A stretch of DNA of 15,576 bases from Bacteroidales bacterium (GTDB lineage Bacteria > Bacteroidota > Bacteroidia > Bacteroidales > VadinHA17): positions 989,400-1,004,975 of the forward strand of contig CP070687.1 of the NCBI GenBank assembly GCA_020353115.1. The letters run 5' to 3'. This document shows, piece after piece, positions 1 through 7,980 of the stretch (its first letter is position 1; every line of letters begins with the position of its first letter). Below the pieces are notes generated by a model, which saw only the letters and a list, made by a program, of their open reading frames with translations, searched no databases and was not told where the DNA came from. A program made the position numbers and the translations under genes.

Positions 1-420
1 AGCAAGTCAAATCTCAATCCTAAATACCATAAGTATTCCGGGATCATTATTGATATTTTTTATGATCACTTTCTGGCTCTTGAATGGGAAAATTTTTCCA
101 ACGAACCCTTAAAAGAATTCGTATACGATTTTTATGAAATCCTGGTATCTCACATAACGGTTCTTCCAAAAAGGGTCAGGCAGTTTCTTCCAATTTTCAT
201 TTTGAACAACTGGCTTGAATCGTACCTTTCTATTGAAGGAATCGGAGATGTGCTGCACCGGATGGCCATGCGAACATCCCTTCCTGACTACTCAAAATTT
301 GCAGTTAGCAACCTTCTGAATCATTATGACAAATACCGGAAAGATTTTTACGATTATTTTCCGGAGCTTATTCAATTCATAGAAAGAAAACACGATATAA
401 TAATCAACAGGCCGCAATAA
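1..420 (+). CDS. acpH: Acyl carrier protein phosphodiesterase (AcpH/DUF479 family), 3' part
   Basis: The reading frame is open from the first base of the window, so the 5' end of this gene is missing; 139 codons remain before the TAA stop. AcpH proteins remove the 4'-phosphopantetheine arm from holo-ACP in the cytoplasm. The recognisable part is near the left edge: residues HKYSGI followed by D-I-F-Y-DHFLA, with the tryptophan of LEW just after, which matches the HxxSGIxxD...DHFLAxxW block of the DUF479 family. The rest is helical, with the HRMAMR and SNLLNHYDKY segments expected in the family's C-terminal half. A TTG at 202 could be mistaken for a start, but the conserved block lies upstream of it in the same frame, so it is internal. 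The gene converges on rodA, with 79 bases between the two stop codons. The family call rests on motif recognition only. Confidence 0.8.
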   Translation, partial: SKSNLNPKYHKYSGIIIDIFYDHFLALEWENFSNEPLKEFVYDFYEILVSHITVLPKRVRQFLPIFILNNWLESYLSIEGIGDVLHRMAMRTSLPDYSKFAVSNLLNHYDKYRKDFYDYFPELIQFIERKHDIIINRPQ

Positions 421-440
421 AAAGCTGCTCCGGATAGCAA
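419..440 (-). terminator. Possible weak terminator after rodA
   Basis: Read on the minus strand, about 60 bases past the rodA stop, TGCT and AGCA form a 4-bp stem with a 6-base loop, extendable by one G.T pair. Five T follow closely, at 419-423. The stem is short, so this is a weak candidate; the T-run overlaps the end of the convergent acpH gene. Confidence 0.25.
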
Positions 441-499
441 TTCCCCTACAAAAGGTCTTTGCTGACACTAAAAATCATTACGGAAGAAATCCGGAATAA

Positions 500-1924
500 T
501 CATACGAGATATTCCATCCGGCTTGCATCAAGCCGAAGGAAGATAAACAGGAGGATTGTGAATGCCCATAGGGATGAACCTCCGTAGCTGAAAAAAGGCA
601 ACGGGATCCCAATTACCGGTAACAATCCAATGGTCATTCCTATGTTTACAGCCACATGAAAAAACAGGACAGAAAATACGGAATATCCATAAATCCTGGT
701 AAATGCCGATCTTTGCCTTTCGGCAAGATATATAATTCGCAGTAAAAGAATCACAAACAAAAGGATCACCGTAAAAGTGCCCACAAAGCCCCATTCCTCT
801 CCAACCGTGCAAAAGATAAAGTCAGTACTCTGTTCGGGAACAAATTTAAATTTGGTCTGGGTTCCATTGAGGAATCCTTTTCCGGAAAATCCTCCTGATC
901 CAATGGCTATCTTTGACTGGTTGATATTGTATCCGCTGCCGTAGGGATCTGTTTCAAAACCAAGCAGTATATTAATTCTTTTCTGCTGGTGTGGTTCAAG
1001 GACATCATGAAAAACATAATCAACCGAAAACGAGAAAACAATAGTCCCGATAAGAATCAAATAGACAAAAATCCCTTCCTTTATTTTCAGCTTGTATCCA
1101 AGATACAGAAAAAGTATACCGGACAGGAAGACTGATGCGACAATCAGGAAATAGATTGAAAATCTCCAATCAAACAGGAATTTCAATCCATAAAGCATTC
1201 CTGCGGTAACGCTCAGGATAACAAGAGCATAAATGGTAAACTTTTTTCTTCTTTCTATGATTTGAAGTGCAATCAGTGCTGCCAGTACCAGACCGGTAAC
1301 AATGATGAGTTTATCAAGGAAAAGGCTAAGTATGGAGAGGATACCGATCATTAAACCTATCAGCATGATGGTCCCTGATAATCCTTCACGGTATAAAACA
1401 AGAACAAAAGTTACGAATACTATGGCCGATCCTGTATCGGGTTGAATGAGTATCAGAAATGCGGGAAGGAGGATGATCAGTGCGAGGTTAAAAATGGTTT
1501 TTATGGAATGAATATTCCGGTTTGGCATACTCAGGTATCTTGCCAGCGCAAGGCTGGTTGCAATTTTGGCAAATTCCGAAGGTTGCATTCGCAATTCGCC
1601 GAATTCGAACCACGATCGTGCCCCATGTACTTCTCTTCCAACGATCAATACAAGGATCAGTGCAAAGATGATCAAGCCATATATCAGGTAGGCAAAAAAG
1701 GAATAAAACCTGCTATCGATAATTTCAACCAGAAAGGCAACGATAAGGGCTGCAGAGATCCATATCAGTTGTTTGCCATAACGTTGTGAAAAATCAAAAG
1801 CCTCCGAAGTTTCTTCATTAAAGACCGAGGCATATATGTTTATCCAGCCCAGAAAAACCAGAACCAGAAATAAGATTATGGTTATCCAGTCATTACTGGT
1901 CCATATGTTCACTTTCCTTCTCAA
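500..1924 (-). CDS. rodA: Rod-shape-determining protein RodA (SEDS peptidoglycan glycosyltransferase)
   Basis: RodA polymerises lipid II into glycan strands during cell elongation and works as a complex with PBP2, whose gene lies directly upstream. The 474-residue protein is almost entirely membrane segments. SEDS landmarks are visible: HGARSW (100-105), QPSEFAK (114-120), QPDTGSA (161-167), HQQKRI (312-317), a long GSGGFSGKG block (342-350), the TDF motif with Asp368 that matches the essential aspartate of SEDS enzymes, and the C-terminal GIPLPFFSYGGSS (439-451). At 474 residues it is about 100 longer than the E. coli protein. The extra length is hydrophobic and lies between about residues 190 and 300, as I recall for Bacteroidetes homologues. 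The longest start is TTG at 1924, which overlaps the end of mrdA by 32 bases. A GTG at 1912 would shorten the overlap to 20 bases and remove four residues; the sequence does not decide between them. Confidence 0.96.
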   Translation of the reverse strand: MRRKVNIWTSNDWITIILFLVLVFLGWINIYASVFNEETSEAFDFSQRYGKQLIWISAALIVAFLVEIIDSRFYSFFAYLIYGLIIFALILVLIVGREVHGARSWFEFGELRMQPSEFAKIATSLALARYLSMPNRNIHSIKTIFNLALIILLPAFLILIQPDTGSAIVFVTFVLVLYREGLSGTIMLIGLMIGILSILSLFLDKLIIVTGLVLAALIALQIIERRKKFTIYALVILSVTAGMLYGLKFLFDWRFSIYFLIVASVFLSGILFLYLGYKLKIKEGIFVYLILIGTIVFSFSVDYVFHDVLEPHQQKRINILLGFETDPYGSGYNINQSKIAIGSGGFSGKGFLNGTQTKFKFVPEQSTDFIFCTVGEEWGFVGTFTVILLFVILLLRIIYLAERQRSAFTRIYGYSVFSVLFFHVAVNIGMTIGLLPVIGIPLPFFSYGGSSLWAFTILLFIFLRLDASRMEYLV

Positions 1925-3749
1925 GATGAATCAGATCTGTATTTAAGATTCTTTCCTCAACCCAGGGACGGGATATTGTATCGGTCAGGTATTTTTCAAT
2001 GATCAGGCTAGCCAGCGGGGCAGCATAAGTGGCACCAAAACCACCGTTCTCCACATATACTGCAAGCGCAATTTCCGGGTTATTCTTTGGTGCAAAGGCA
2101 ACAAATATCGAATGATCTTCTCCGTGGGGATTTTCAGCCGTTCCTGTCTTACCACACACCCTGATTCCGGGAATCGAAGCACTCCGGGCAGTACTGCCGG
2201 TTCCGGGTTCGCCGTTTACCGCCAGATCCATTCCATTTAAGATTGGTATAAAGTGAATGGAATCAATTTCCGTTCGGTGCTTCTCTAAGAACCGGGCATC
2301 TATGTTCCCTGAATTCCCAATATTCTTTATTATATGTGGAATATAATAATATCCGCGATTGGCAATGGCAGATGTCATATTCGCCATTTGCAAAGGCGTT
2401 GTTCCCAATTCCCCCTGGCCTATAGCCAGGGATACCAGCATCAATGATTGCCATCTGTCACGTCCATATTTTGAATCATAAAGGGTGTCTGTGGGGACCA
2501 ATCCTTTAAGCTCATTGGTGAAATCAGAGTTCAATTTATCGCCAAAACCAAAAGAGCGAATATAATTGCTCCAGGCCCAGAATCCTTCCCTCACAGATTC
2601 GTACCTGGGATTATCAAGTACAGACCTGAAGACATAACAGAAATAGGCATTACAGGAATTTTGTACTGCCCTGGTTAAATTCAGCGGTGAATCATGATTA
2701 TGGCATCCGACCCTGAAATTTCCAACGTAATATCCAAAGTCACAATAGTATTCCGTTCCGGGGTAGAGAACTCTTTCCTGCAGTCCGATTAATCCATTCA
2801 TGAGTTTAAATGTTGATCCCGGAGGGTATTGTGCCATCAGTGCCCGGTTGAAAAGCGGTTTCAGGGAATCCTGAGACAGGTTCAAAAAATTTTCCGAACG
2901 GATCCTGCCCACCATTAATGAGGGATCATAAGTCGGAGATGAAACCAGCATCAGGATTTCTCCAGATGAGGGTTCGATTGCAACAATACTACCGATTTTG
3001 TTCCTCATTAACTTTTCGCCATACGCCTGCAGGCCGGAATGTATCGTAATGGCAATATCGGTCCCAACTGCTACGGTCGTATCAAATCTTCCATTCATAT
3101 ACGAACCCTTGATACGGTTATGTACATCCACGAGAAAGATCTCCACACCTTTCCTGCCCCGTAATACTTCTTCATATGATTTTTCTATACCGCTTATACC
3201 GATGTAATCTCCAAGCTTGTAGTATGGATTTCTCTCCATTGTCTCCTCATCCACCTCGCCAACATATCCAAGGATATGTGCTGCAATATCTGCAGGATAT
3301 TTACGCAGGGTTCTGACCTGAACAAAAAATCCAGGGAACTTATATAATTTCTCCTGCAGTATGGCGTAGGTTTCCGAAGATATCAGTTTTAGAAAAGGTG
3401 AGGAGGTATATTGCGAATAGGCTCTGGCGGATTCAATTTTATTGCGTACATCTTCAACTGTTAATCCAAGGATAGAACAGAAATCAAGAGTGTCGAAATC
3501 ACTCATCTGGGCAGGATTTACCATCAGATCGTATGCCGCTTCATTATAAACGAGAAGATTCCCCGCCCTGTCATAAATCAATCCCCTTGCCGGATATTGT
3601 GTAACATATCTCAGGACATTTGTGCTGGCGGTCAACCGGTAGGATTTATCAATAACCTGCAGGGAAAATAATCGTACAACATACAGAAGGAACACGAGGA
3701 TCATGACTCCTACTATTACATATTTTCTCCAAGCATAGACTTTTTTCAC
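1893..3749 (-). CDS. mrdA: Penicillin-binding protein 2 (elongation-specific transpeptidase)
   Basis: This is a class B penicillin-binding protein that cross-links peptidoglycan in the periplasm during lateral wall growth, in complex with RodA. Residues 10-30 are a single N-terminal membrane anchor. The non-catalytic dimerisation domain follows, with YPARGLIYDRAGN at 52-64 and GISGIEKSYEEVLRG at 184-198. The transpeptidase domain has all three active-site motifs: STFK (Ser312, Lys315), SCN (365-367) and KTGTAENP (534-541). Between the first two motifs there is a cluster of Cys336, Cys349, His350 and His352, which could bind metal, but this is only a suggestion. The start is GTG at 3749; the frame is closed by a stop four codons further upstream, so no earlier start exists. 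The 618-residue length is normal for PBP2. It lies 25 bases after mreD and overlaps rodA, which suggests one transcript. Confidence 0.97.
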   Translation of the reverse strand: MKKVYAWRKYVIVGVMILVFLLYVVRLFSLQVIDKSYRLTASTNVLRYVTQYPARGLIYDRAGNLLVYNEAAYDLMVNPAQMSDFDTLDFCSILGLTVEDVRNKIESARAYSQYTSSPFLKLISSETYAILQEKLYKFPGFFVQVRTLRKYPADIAAHILGYVGEVDEETMERNPYYKLGDYIGISGIEKSYEEVLRGRKGVEIFLVDVHNRIKGSYMNGRFDTTVAVGTDIAITIHSGLQAYGEKLMRNKIGSIVAIEPSSGEILMLVSSPTYDPSLMVGRIRSENFLNLSQDSLKPLFNRALMAQYPPGSTFKLMNGLIGLQERVLYPGTEYYCDFGYYVGNFRVGCHNHDSPLNLTRAVQNSCNAYFCYVFRSVLDNPRYESVREGFWAWSNYIRSFGFGDKLNSDFTNELKGLVPTDTLYDSKYGRDRWQSLMLVSLAIGQGELGTTPLQMANMTSAIANRGYYYIPHIIKNIGNSGNIDARFLEKHRTEIDSIHFIPILNGMDLAVNGEPGTGSTARSASIPGIRVCGKTGTAENPHGEDHSIFVAFAPKNNPEIALAVYVENGGFGATYAAPLASLIIEKYLTDTISRPWVEERILNTDLIHLEKESEHMDQ

Positions 3750-3774
3750 CCTCTGAGATCATTAAATGGATCGA

Positions 3775-4281
3775 CTACTTTCGATAAATGATATACTGGC
3801 TTAGCATAACCAGGGTTACGGAAAAAAATGAACTGAGTATTACACGGAGGAATGTACTGAAAAATTCCGTTAATTTGAAAACCTCCAGATAAAACAGTAC
3901 CAGATGGTGCAGAAATACCAATATAATGGTATAGTTCAGAAACCATTTGAATCCAAAGTAATACAATCGCGGAAAAGTGCCGGATTCATAGCCATCTCTT
4001 GGTGCGATTAACGATAATACATAGGGTCTGACATATGCCATCAGCACGGAAGCTGTTGTATGCATACCCAGCGTTCCGGAAAAGATATCGATTGACATTC
4101 CGAGCAAAAACCCGGAAACGAGCAATAACCATCCGGGTGTTTCGAACGGAAGCAGTAGAATAAACAAAACATACAGGAAGGGATTGACGTATCCGCTAAA
4201 CTGTATATTGTTCAATACCAGGACCTGAAAAAGGATTAGGATAATAAAACGCAATAGATTCCGAGGTATCAGATTAATCAT
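3775..4281 (-). CDS. mreD: Rod-shape-determining protein MreD
   Basis: MreD is a small integral membrane protein of the elongasome, associated with MreC. The 168-residue protein is almost wholly hydrophobic, with five or six predicted membrane segments, and has the family's helix-breaking motif region LLVSGFLLGMSIDIFSGTLG (about 53-72), in which G-x-x-x-D-x-x-S/G is typical. The sequence is poorly conserved between phyla, so position in the operon carries much of the identification. The ATG start at 4281 overlaps the last 8 bases of mreC (ATGATTAA, containing the mreC TAA), an arrangement that favours translational coupling. The stop lies 25 bases before mrdA. Confidence 0.92.
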   Translation of the reverse strand: MINLIPRNLLRFIILILFQVLVLNNIQFSGYVNPFLYVLFILLLPFETPGWLLLVSGFLLGMSIDIFSGTLGMHTTASVLMAYVRPYVLSLIAPRDGYESGTFPRLYYFGFKWFLNYTIILVFLHHLVLFYLEVFKLTEFFSTFLRVILSSFFSVTLVMLSQYIIYRK

Positions 4282-5101
4282 ATTCCAGTTGTTCCTCTAA
4301 TTCAATTTGTTCTTCTTTCCGAAGGTTGCTAACAACGTTTACGTAAGTCAGGTTCTTAAAATCCGTGGACAGTTGAACAATGATTTCGTAAAAATTTCCA
4401 CCTATAACTTCAAAATCTTTTATTATACCGATCAGTACTCCTTCCGGATATATTGTGGAAAAACCACTTGTAATTATAGTATCTCCTTTTGAGATGAGAA
4501 CATGATGAGGGATTTCGTACAGAATTGCCTCACGGTAATCTTTTCCATCCCAGGAGAGGGATCCAAAATAGTTGTTTTTTTGGATTTTGGCGCTAATGCG
4601 TAGATCGGTATTCAACAGGGAGATCACTGTCGAAAATCGTTTTGAAACCCCGTTCACAACACCAACAATCCCCTCCGGGCTGACAACGGCCATTTCAAGC
4701 TTTATGCCAGCTTCAATTCCTTTATTCAGCGTTAGATAATTGTTTTGCTTGTTAACCGAATTATTTATAATTCTGGCTGATGTATAAAAATAGTGTTGCT
4801 GATATGCGGTATCGTATTCCCCGTAAAAAAAGATCTCATCGGACCGGTAGGCACGCTGCAGGATATTATTCAGTTTTGTATTCTCAGCAGCAAGCTGCTG
4901 GTTGGTTTTACGCAGTGAGAGGTAGTCATTAAGAATGGCAGTCTTGCTATAGAAAAAACCGGTAACACCCTGGCTTAGATTTACAAATTTTGCTTTTTGA
5001 TAATTATTATGTTGAAATGCCAGGGTTAAGGAAAGGGTTTCAAGGATAAGGAAAAGAATAAAAAAATGATATGAAAGGATAAACCTTATTAAATTCCGCA
5101 T
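4274..5101 (-). CDS. mreC: Rod-shape-determining protein MreC
   Basis: MreC is a bitopic inner-membrane protein whose periplasmic part links MreB filaments to PBP2. The 275-residue protein begins with a short basic stretch and one membrane helix (about 8-30). A coiled coil follows around residues 58-84, rich in Leu, Asn and Gln, and then a beta-rich core. Family blocks are clear: NYLTLNKGIEAGI (121-133), AVVSPEGIVG (138-147), and GDTIITSGFSTIYPEGVLIG (206-225). The C-terminus is strongly acidic (EEQIELEEQLEYD). The ATG directly follows the mreB stop (TAAATG) with no spacer and no obvious Shine-Dalgarno sequence, so coupled translation after mreB is likely. Confidence 0.95.
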   Translation of the reverse strand: MRNLIRFILSYHFFILFLILETLSLTLAFQHNNYQKAKFVNLSQGVTGFFYSKTAILNDYLSLRKTNQQLAAENTKLNNILQRAYRSDEIFFYGEYDTAYQQHYFYTSARIINNSVNKQNNYLTLNKGIEAGIKLEMAVVSPEGIVGVVNGVSKRFSTVISLLNTDLRISAKIQKNNYFGSLSWDGKDYREAILYEIPHHVLISKGDTIITSGFSTIYPEGVLIGIIKDFEVIGGNFYEIIVQLSTDFKNLTYVNVVSNLRKEEQIELEEQLEYD

Positions 5102-6124
5102 TTATCTCATCAGGAATGAAAATTTATCAACATTTTTCAGAGCAATACCCGTACCGCGTGCAACAGCATGCAGGGGATCTTCGGCAACCCGGAAAGGGAT
5201 ACTTATCTTATCTGTAAATCGCTTATCCAGTCCACGAAGAAGTGCACCGCCACCGGCGAGATAAATTCCCCTGGTCACGATATCAGCATATAATTCCGGG
5301 GGTGTCTGTTCCAAAACACCCAAAATTGCCGTTTCAATTTTCGAGATTGACTTATCCAGGCAGTGTGATATTTCCTGGTAAGAAATGGGTATTTCAATAG
5401 GCATAGCCGTCATAAGGTTTGGCCCCCGGACCATAAAATCGGGAGGAGGATTATCAATATCAGGAACTGCTGAACCCACATTAATTTTCACATCCTCGGC
5501 CGTACGTTCTCCGATTTTTATATTGTGCTGGTGCCTCATATATGCCTGTATATCGGCAGTAAATCCATCTCCTGCGATCCGGATGGATTTATTGCAAACG
5601 ATACCACCAAGGGCGATAACGGCAATTTCGGTTGTACCTCCGCCGATATCTACCACCATACTTCCTTCCGGTGCTTCCACGTCTATACCTATTCCTATTG
5701 CAGCAGCCATTGGTTCATAAATCATAAAAACATCACGGCCACCGGCATGTTCCGAAGAATCCCGTACGGCACGTACTTCAACTTCAGTGCTTCCTGAAGG
5801 GATAGCAATAACCATTTTTAACGATGGCGAAAACACCCTTGGTCTGTGATTTATCATTTTAATCATACCCCTGATCATCTGTTCTGCGGAATTAAAATCG
5901 GCAATTACACCATCCCGGAGAGGTCTGACGGTTTTAATATTCTCATGAGTCTTCCCATGCATCTGCCTGGCTTTCTCACCAATGGCAATTAATTTCCCCG
6001 AATTTTTATCAACTGCAACAATGGATGGTTCATCCACAACAACTTTATCGTTATGGATAATAATTGTATTTGCAGTTCCCAGATCTATGGCGATCTCCTG
6101 TGATAAAAATGATAACATTCCCAT
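5102..6124 (-). CDS. mreB: Rod-shape-determining protein MreB (actin-like)
   Basis: MreB forms membrane-bound actin-like filaments that direct lateral peptidoglycan synthesis. The 340-residue protein has the complete actin-fold nucleotide site: phosphate-1 motif DLGTANT (14-20), phosphate-2 motif DIGGGTTE (159-166) and adenosine motif GGGALLRGLD (291-300). YEPMAAAIG (136-144) carries the conserved catalytic-region glutamate. The N-terminal MGMLSFLSQ stretch is hydrophobic and fits the usual amphipathic membrane-targeting segment. The ATG at 6124 is chosen because a good Shine-Dalgarno (AAGGAG, 6133-6138) stands 8 bases upstream and the product then has the family's normal length. It is 30 bases downstream of purH and abuts mreC. 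Confidence 0.98.
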   Translation of the reverse strand: MGMLSFLSQEIAIDLGTANTIIIHNDKVVVDEPSIVAVDKNSGKLIAIGEKARQMHGKTHENIKTVRPLRDGVIADFNSAEQMIRGMIKMINHRPRVFSPSLKMVIAIPSGSTEVEVRAVRDSSEHAGGRDVFMIYEPMAAAIGIGIDVEAPEGSMVVDIGGGTTEIAVIALGGIVCNKSIRIAGDGFTADIQAYMRHQHNIKIGERTAEDVKINVGSAVPDIDNPPPDFMVRGPNLMTAMPIEIPISYQEISHCLDKSISKIETAILGVLEQTPPELYADIVTRGIYLAGGGALLRGLDKRFTDKISIPFRVAEDPLHAVARGTGIALKNVDKFSFLMR

Positions 6125-6132
6125 ATCGTTAG

Positions 6133-6138
6133 CTCCTT
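6133..6138 (-). promoter_or_regulatory. Strong Shine-Dalgarno before mreB
   Basis: On the minus strand AAGGAG lies 8 bases before the mreB ATG, inside the 30-base purH-mreB spacer. Most genes in this window lack such a site, so mreB may be translated more strongly than its neighbours. This is an inference from sequence only. Confidence 0.6.
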
Positions 6139-6154
6139 CTTTATACCGTATTAT

Positions 6155-7681
6155 TCAATGTTTGAAATGTCTCGTTCCCGTAAACACCATGGACATTCCA
6201 TGATTGTCGCAAAAATCAATCGAATCCTGGTCCCTTATGGATCCTCCCGGTTGAACAACCGCCTTTATGCCAGCTTCCTGTGCAATCTCGACCGAATCCG
6301 CAAAAGGAAAGAAAGCATCGGATGCCATAACCGTTCCATTCAGGTCAAATTTAAAACGTCTGGCTTTGGCAATAGCCTGTTTTAATGCATCCACACGTGA
6401 GGTTTGTCCTACTCCACTCGCCACGAGTTGCCTGTTTTTTGCCAGCACAATACAATTGGATTTGGTATGCTTTACAACTTTATTGGCAAATACCAGATCC
6501 ATAATTTCCTCCTCTGTTGGTTTTGCCTTTGTAACGGTTTTCATATCTGCGGGAACTTCCGTCTTCAAATCCTTGTCCTGGTATATGACTCCATTCAGAA
6601 GAGAACGGAACGAATAACGTGACAGGTTCAGGGATTTCCGGATAAGAATTATCCGATTCTTTTTCTGTTTCAGTATCTCCAACGATTCCTTTGAATAATC
6701 AGGTGCAATAATCACTTCAAAAAAGAGTTTGTTAATCTCTTCCGCAGTAGGTTTATCGAGCACCGCATTGGTTATCAGGATCCCTCCGAAAGCAGAAACA
6801 GGGTCTCCGGCCAGAGCAACTTTCCACGCATCGACAAGGCGCTCCCGGGATGCGATTCCACATGCATTATTGTGTTTCAATATGGCAAATGTTGTCCCGG
6901 CAAACTCAGAGATCAGATGGACTGCCGCATCAATATCCAGGAGATTATTGTACGAGATCTCTTTTCCGTGAATCTGGTCAAAGCATAAATCGAAGTTCCC
7001 GAAAAAAAAACCTCTCTGATGGGGATTCTCACCATAACGTAGCGGTTTCCCATTCCGGTAACTTTGTTTGAAACCAGTCACATCCTGATCTTTGCTGAAG
7101 TAGTTATAAATAGCAGTATCATAGTGAGAAGATACATCAAACGCTTCGGCTGCAAATTGTTTCCTGTCCTCAAGACTGCTTTCTCCTTTCTTCTCCAGCA
7201 ACAAATCATAAAATCGTTTATATTGATCCCTGTCAGAGATGATCAATACATCTTTGAAGCTCTTGGCAGCCGCCCTTATCAATGATATCCCACCGATATC
7301 AATTTTTTCAATTATTTCCTGTTCATCCGCCCCGCTTTTCACAGTCTCTTCAAAAGGATACAAATCAACAATAACAAGATCAAGTTCCGGGATTTCATAT
7401 TCCGCTAGCTGGTTTTTATCGGATGCGATGTTCCTCCGGGCTAAAATTCCGCCGAAAACCTTTGGGTGCAAAGTCTTAACCCTGCCACCAAGAATGGATG
7501 GATAAGTAGTGAGATCCTCTACCGCATGTACCTCTAAGCCCAGTTTCTCAATAAATTCTTTCGTGCCACCAGTCGAATACAGCGTAATATCCAGTTTCGC
7601 CAGCTGATGGATTATCCCTTCCAGGTTATCTTTATGATATACCGAAACCAATGCGGACCGGATTCTTTTTAAACTACTCAT
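6155..7681 (-). CDS. purH: Bifunctional AICAR transformylase / IMP cyclohydrolase PurH
   Basis: PurH catalyses the last two steps of de novo purine synthesis: formylation of AICAR with 10-formyl-tetrahydrofolate, then ring closure to IMP. The N-terminal cyclohydrolase (MGS-like) domain shows VSVYHKDNLE (12-21), YSTGGT (35-40) and GGRVKTLHPKVFGGIL (65-80). The C-terminal transformylase domain shows LRYGENPHQ (214-222), the catalytic Lys269-His270 pair in LKHNNACG, KSNCIVLA (407-414), and the ending ASDAFFPFADSVE with a final FTGTRHFKH. The 508-residue length is close to the E. coli enzyme (529). The ATG start leaves a normal N-terminus. It is the first gene of the run into mreBCD-mrdA-rodA, so nucleotide supply and cell-wall growth may share a transcript; a TAnnTTTG box lies 25 bases upstream. 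Confidence 0.98.
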   Translation of the reverse strand: MSSLKRIRSALVSVYHKDNLEGIIHQLAKLDITLYSTGGTKEFIEKLGLEVHAVEDLTTYPSILGGRVKTLHPKVFGGILARRNIASDKNQLAEYEIPELDLVIVDLYPFEETVKSGADEQEIIEKIDIGGISLIRAAAKSFKDVLIISDRDQYKRFYDLLLEKKGESSLEDRKQFAAEAFDVSSHYDTAIYNYFSKDQDVTGFKQSYRNGKPLRYGENPHQRGFFFGNFDLCFDQIHGKEISYNNLLDIDAAVHLISEFAGTTFAILKHNNACGIASRERLVDAWKVALAGDPVSAFGGILITNAVLDKPTAEEINKLFFEVIIAPDYSKESLEILKQKKNRIILIRKSLNLSRYSFRSLLNGVIYQDKDLKTEVPADMKTVTKAKPTEEEIMDLVFANKVVKHTKSNCIVLAKNRQLVASGVGQTSRVDALKQAIAKARRFKFDLNGTVMASDAFFPFADSVEIAQEAGIKAVVQPGGSIRDQDSIDFCDNHGMSMVFTGTRHFKH

Positions 7682-7705
7682 TTACAACCATTTGTTAAAT
7701 CTGCA

Positions 7706-7713
7706 CAAAGATA
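7706..7713 (-). promoter_or_regulatory. Candidate -7 box for purH operon
   Basis: The minus-strand sequence TATCTTTG matches the Bacteroidetes primary-sigma -7 consensus TAnnTTTG and lies 25 bases before the purH ATG, giving a short leader of about 18 bases. The nearest upstream TTTG is 12 bases away, closer than the usual 19-21, so the -33 element is weak or absent. Confidence 0.5.
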
Positions 7714-7941
7714 TTAAAAACTTGACAAAGTTCGATACTTTTACATAAATAATAAGACAGATAAATCCATACTCTTACTCCACAACTTCACATTTTCATT
7801 CAGGGTTCAGATTGCCACAAAATACCCGCCGATTCCGTTATCATACGATTCGCATGGAACGACAGGCAATTACTTTATACTTCTTTTTTCTGAAAAAGTT
7901 TAAAAAAGATACCGGAATAGTACTTTTTTGATTAGGTTCTT

Positions 7942-7949
7942 TATATTTG
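7942..7949 (+). promoter_or_regulatory. Candidate -7 box for the ABC permease gene
   Basis: TATATTTG matches TAnnTTTG exactly and lies 31 bases before the ATG at 7981. A TTTG stands 11 bases upstream (7927-7930), too close for a standard -33 element. Position and match make it the best promoter candidate in this spacer. Confidence 0.5.
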
Positions 7950-7980
7950 CAGTATAGCAGAAGTTCTAAGACCCGGATCA

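Larger units (their letters stand above)
7682..7980. promoter_or_regulatory. Divergent intergenic region purH / ABC permease
   Basis: This 299-base AT-rich spacer contains no gene I can support. It holds one TAnnTTTG box for each flanking gene (7706-7713 on minus, 7942-7949 on plus). In its middle ATTGCC (7811-7816) and GGCAAT (7865-7870) form a widely spaced inverted repeat, and CGATTC occurs twice between them. A T-rich/A-rich 6-base arm pair at 7883-7898 has no GC pairs beyond its closing base pair, so I do not call it a terminator. Confidence 0.6.

Noticed and set aside
5385..5720. 111-codon open frame on the plus strand inside mreB
   Set aside because: It lies wholly antisense to a well-conserved gene with all its motifs intact, and its residues resemble no known protein. 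The same holds for the antisense frames in rodA, purH, mgtE, rsmA and the SPFH gene.
7002..7010. Run of nine T on the coding strand of purH as a phase-variation site
   Set aside because: It encodes a GFFFG stretch inside an essential-pathway enzyme and the frame is intact, so it is better explained by codon choice.
7883..7898. CTTTTT-TCTG-AAAAAG stem as a terminator
   Set aside because: It has one GC pair only and no T-tract after it, so it is not stable enough.
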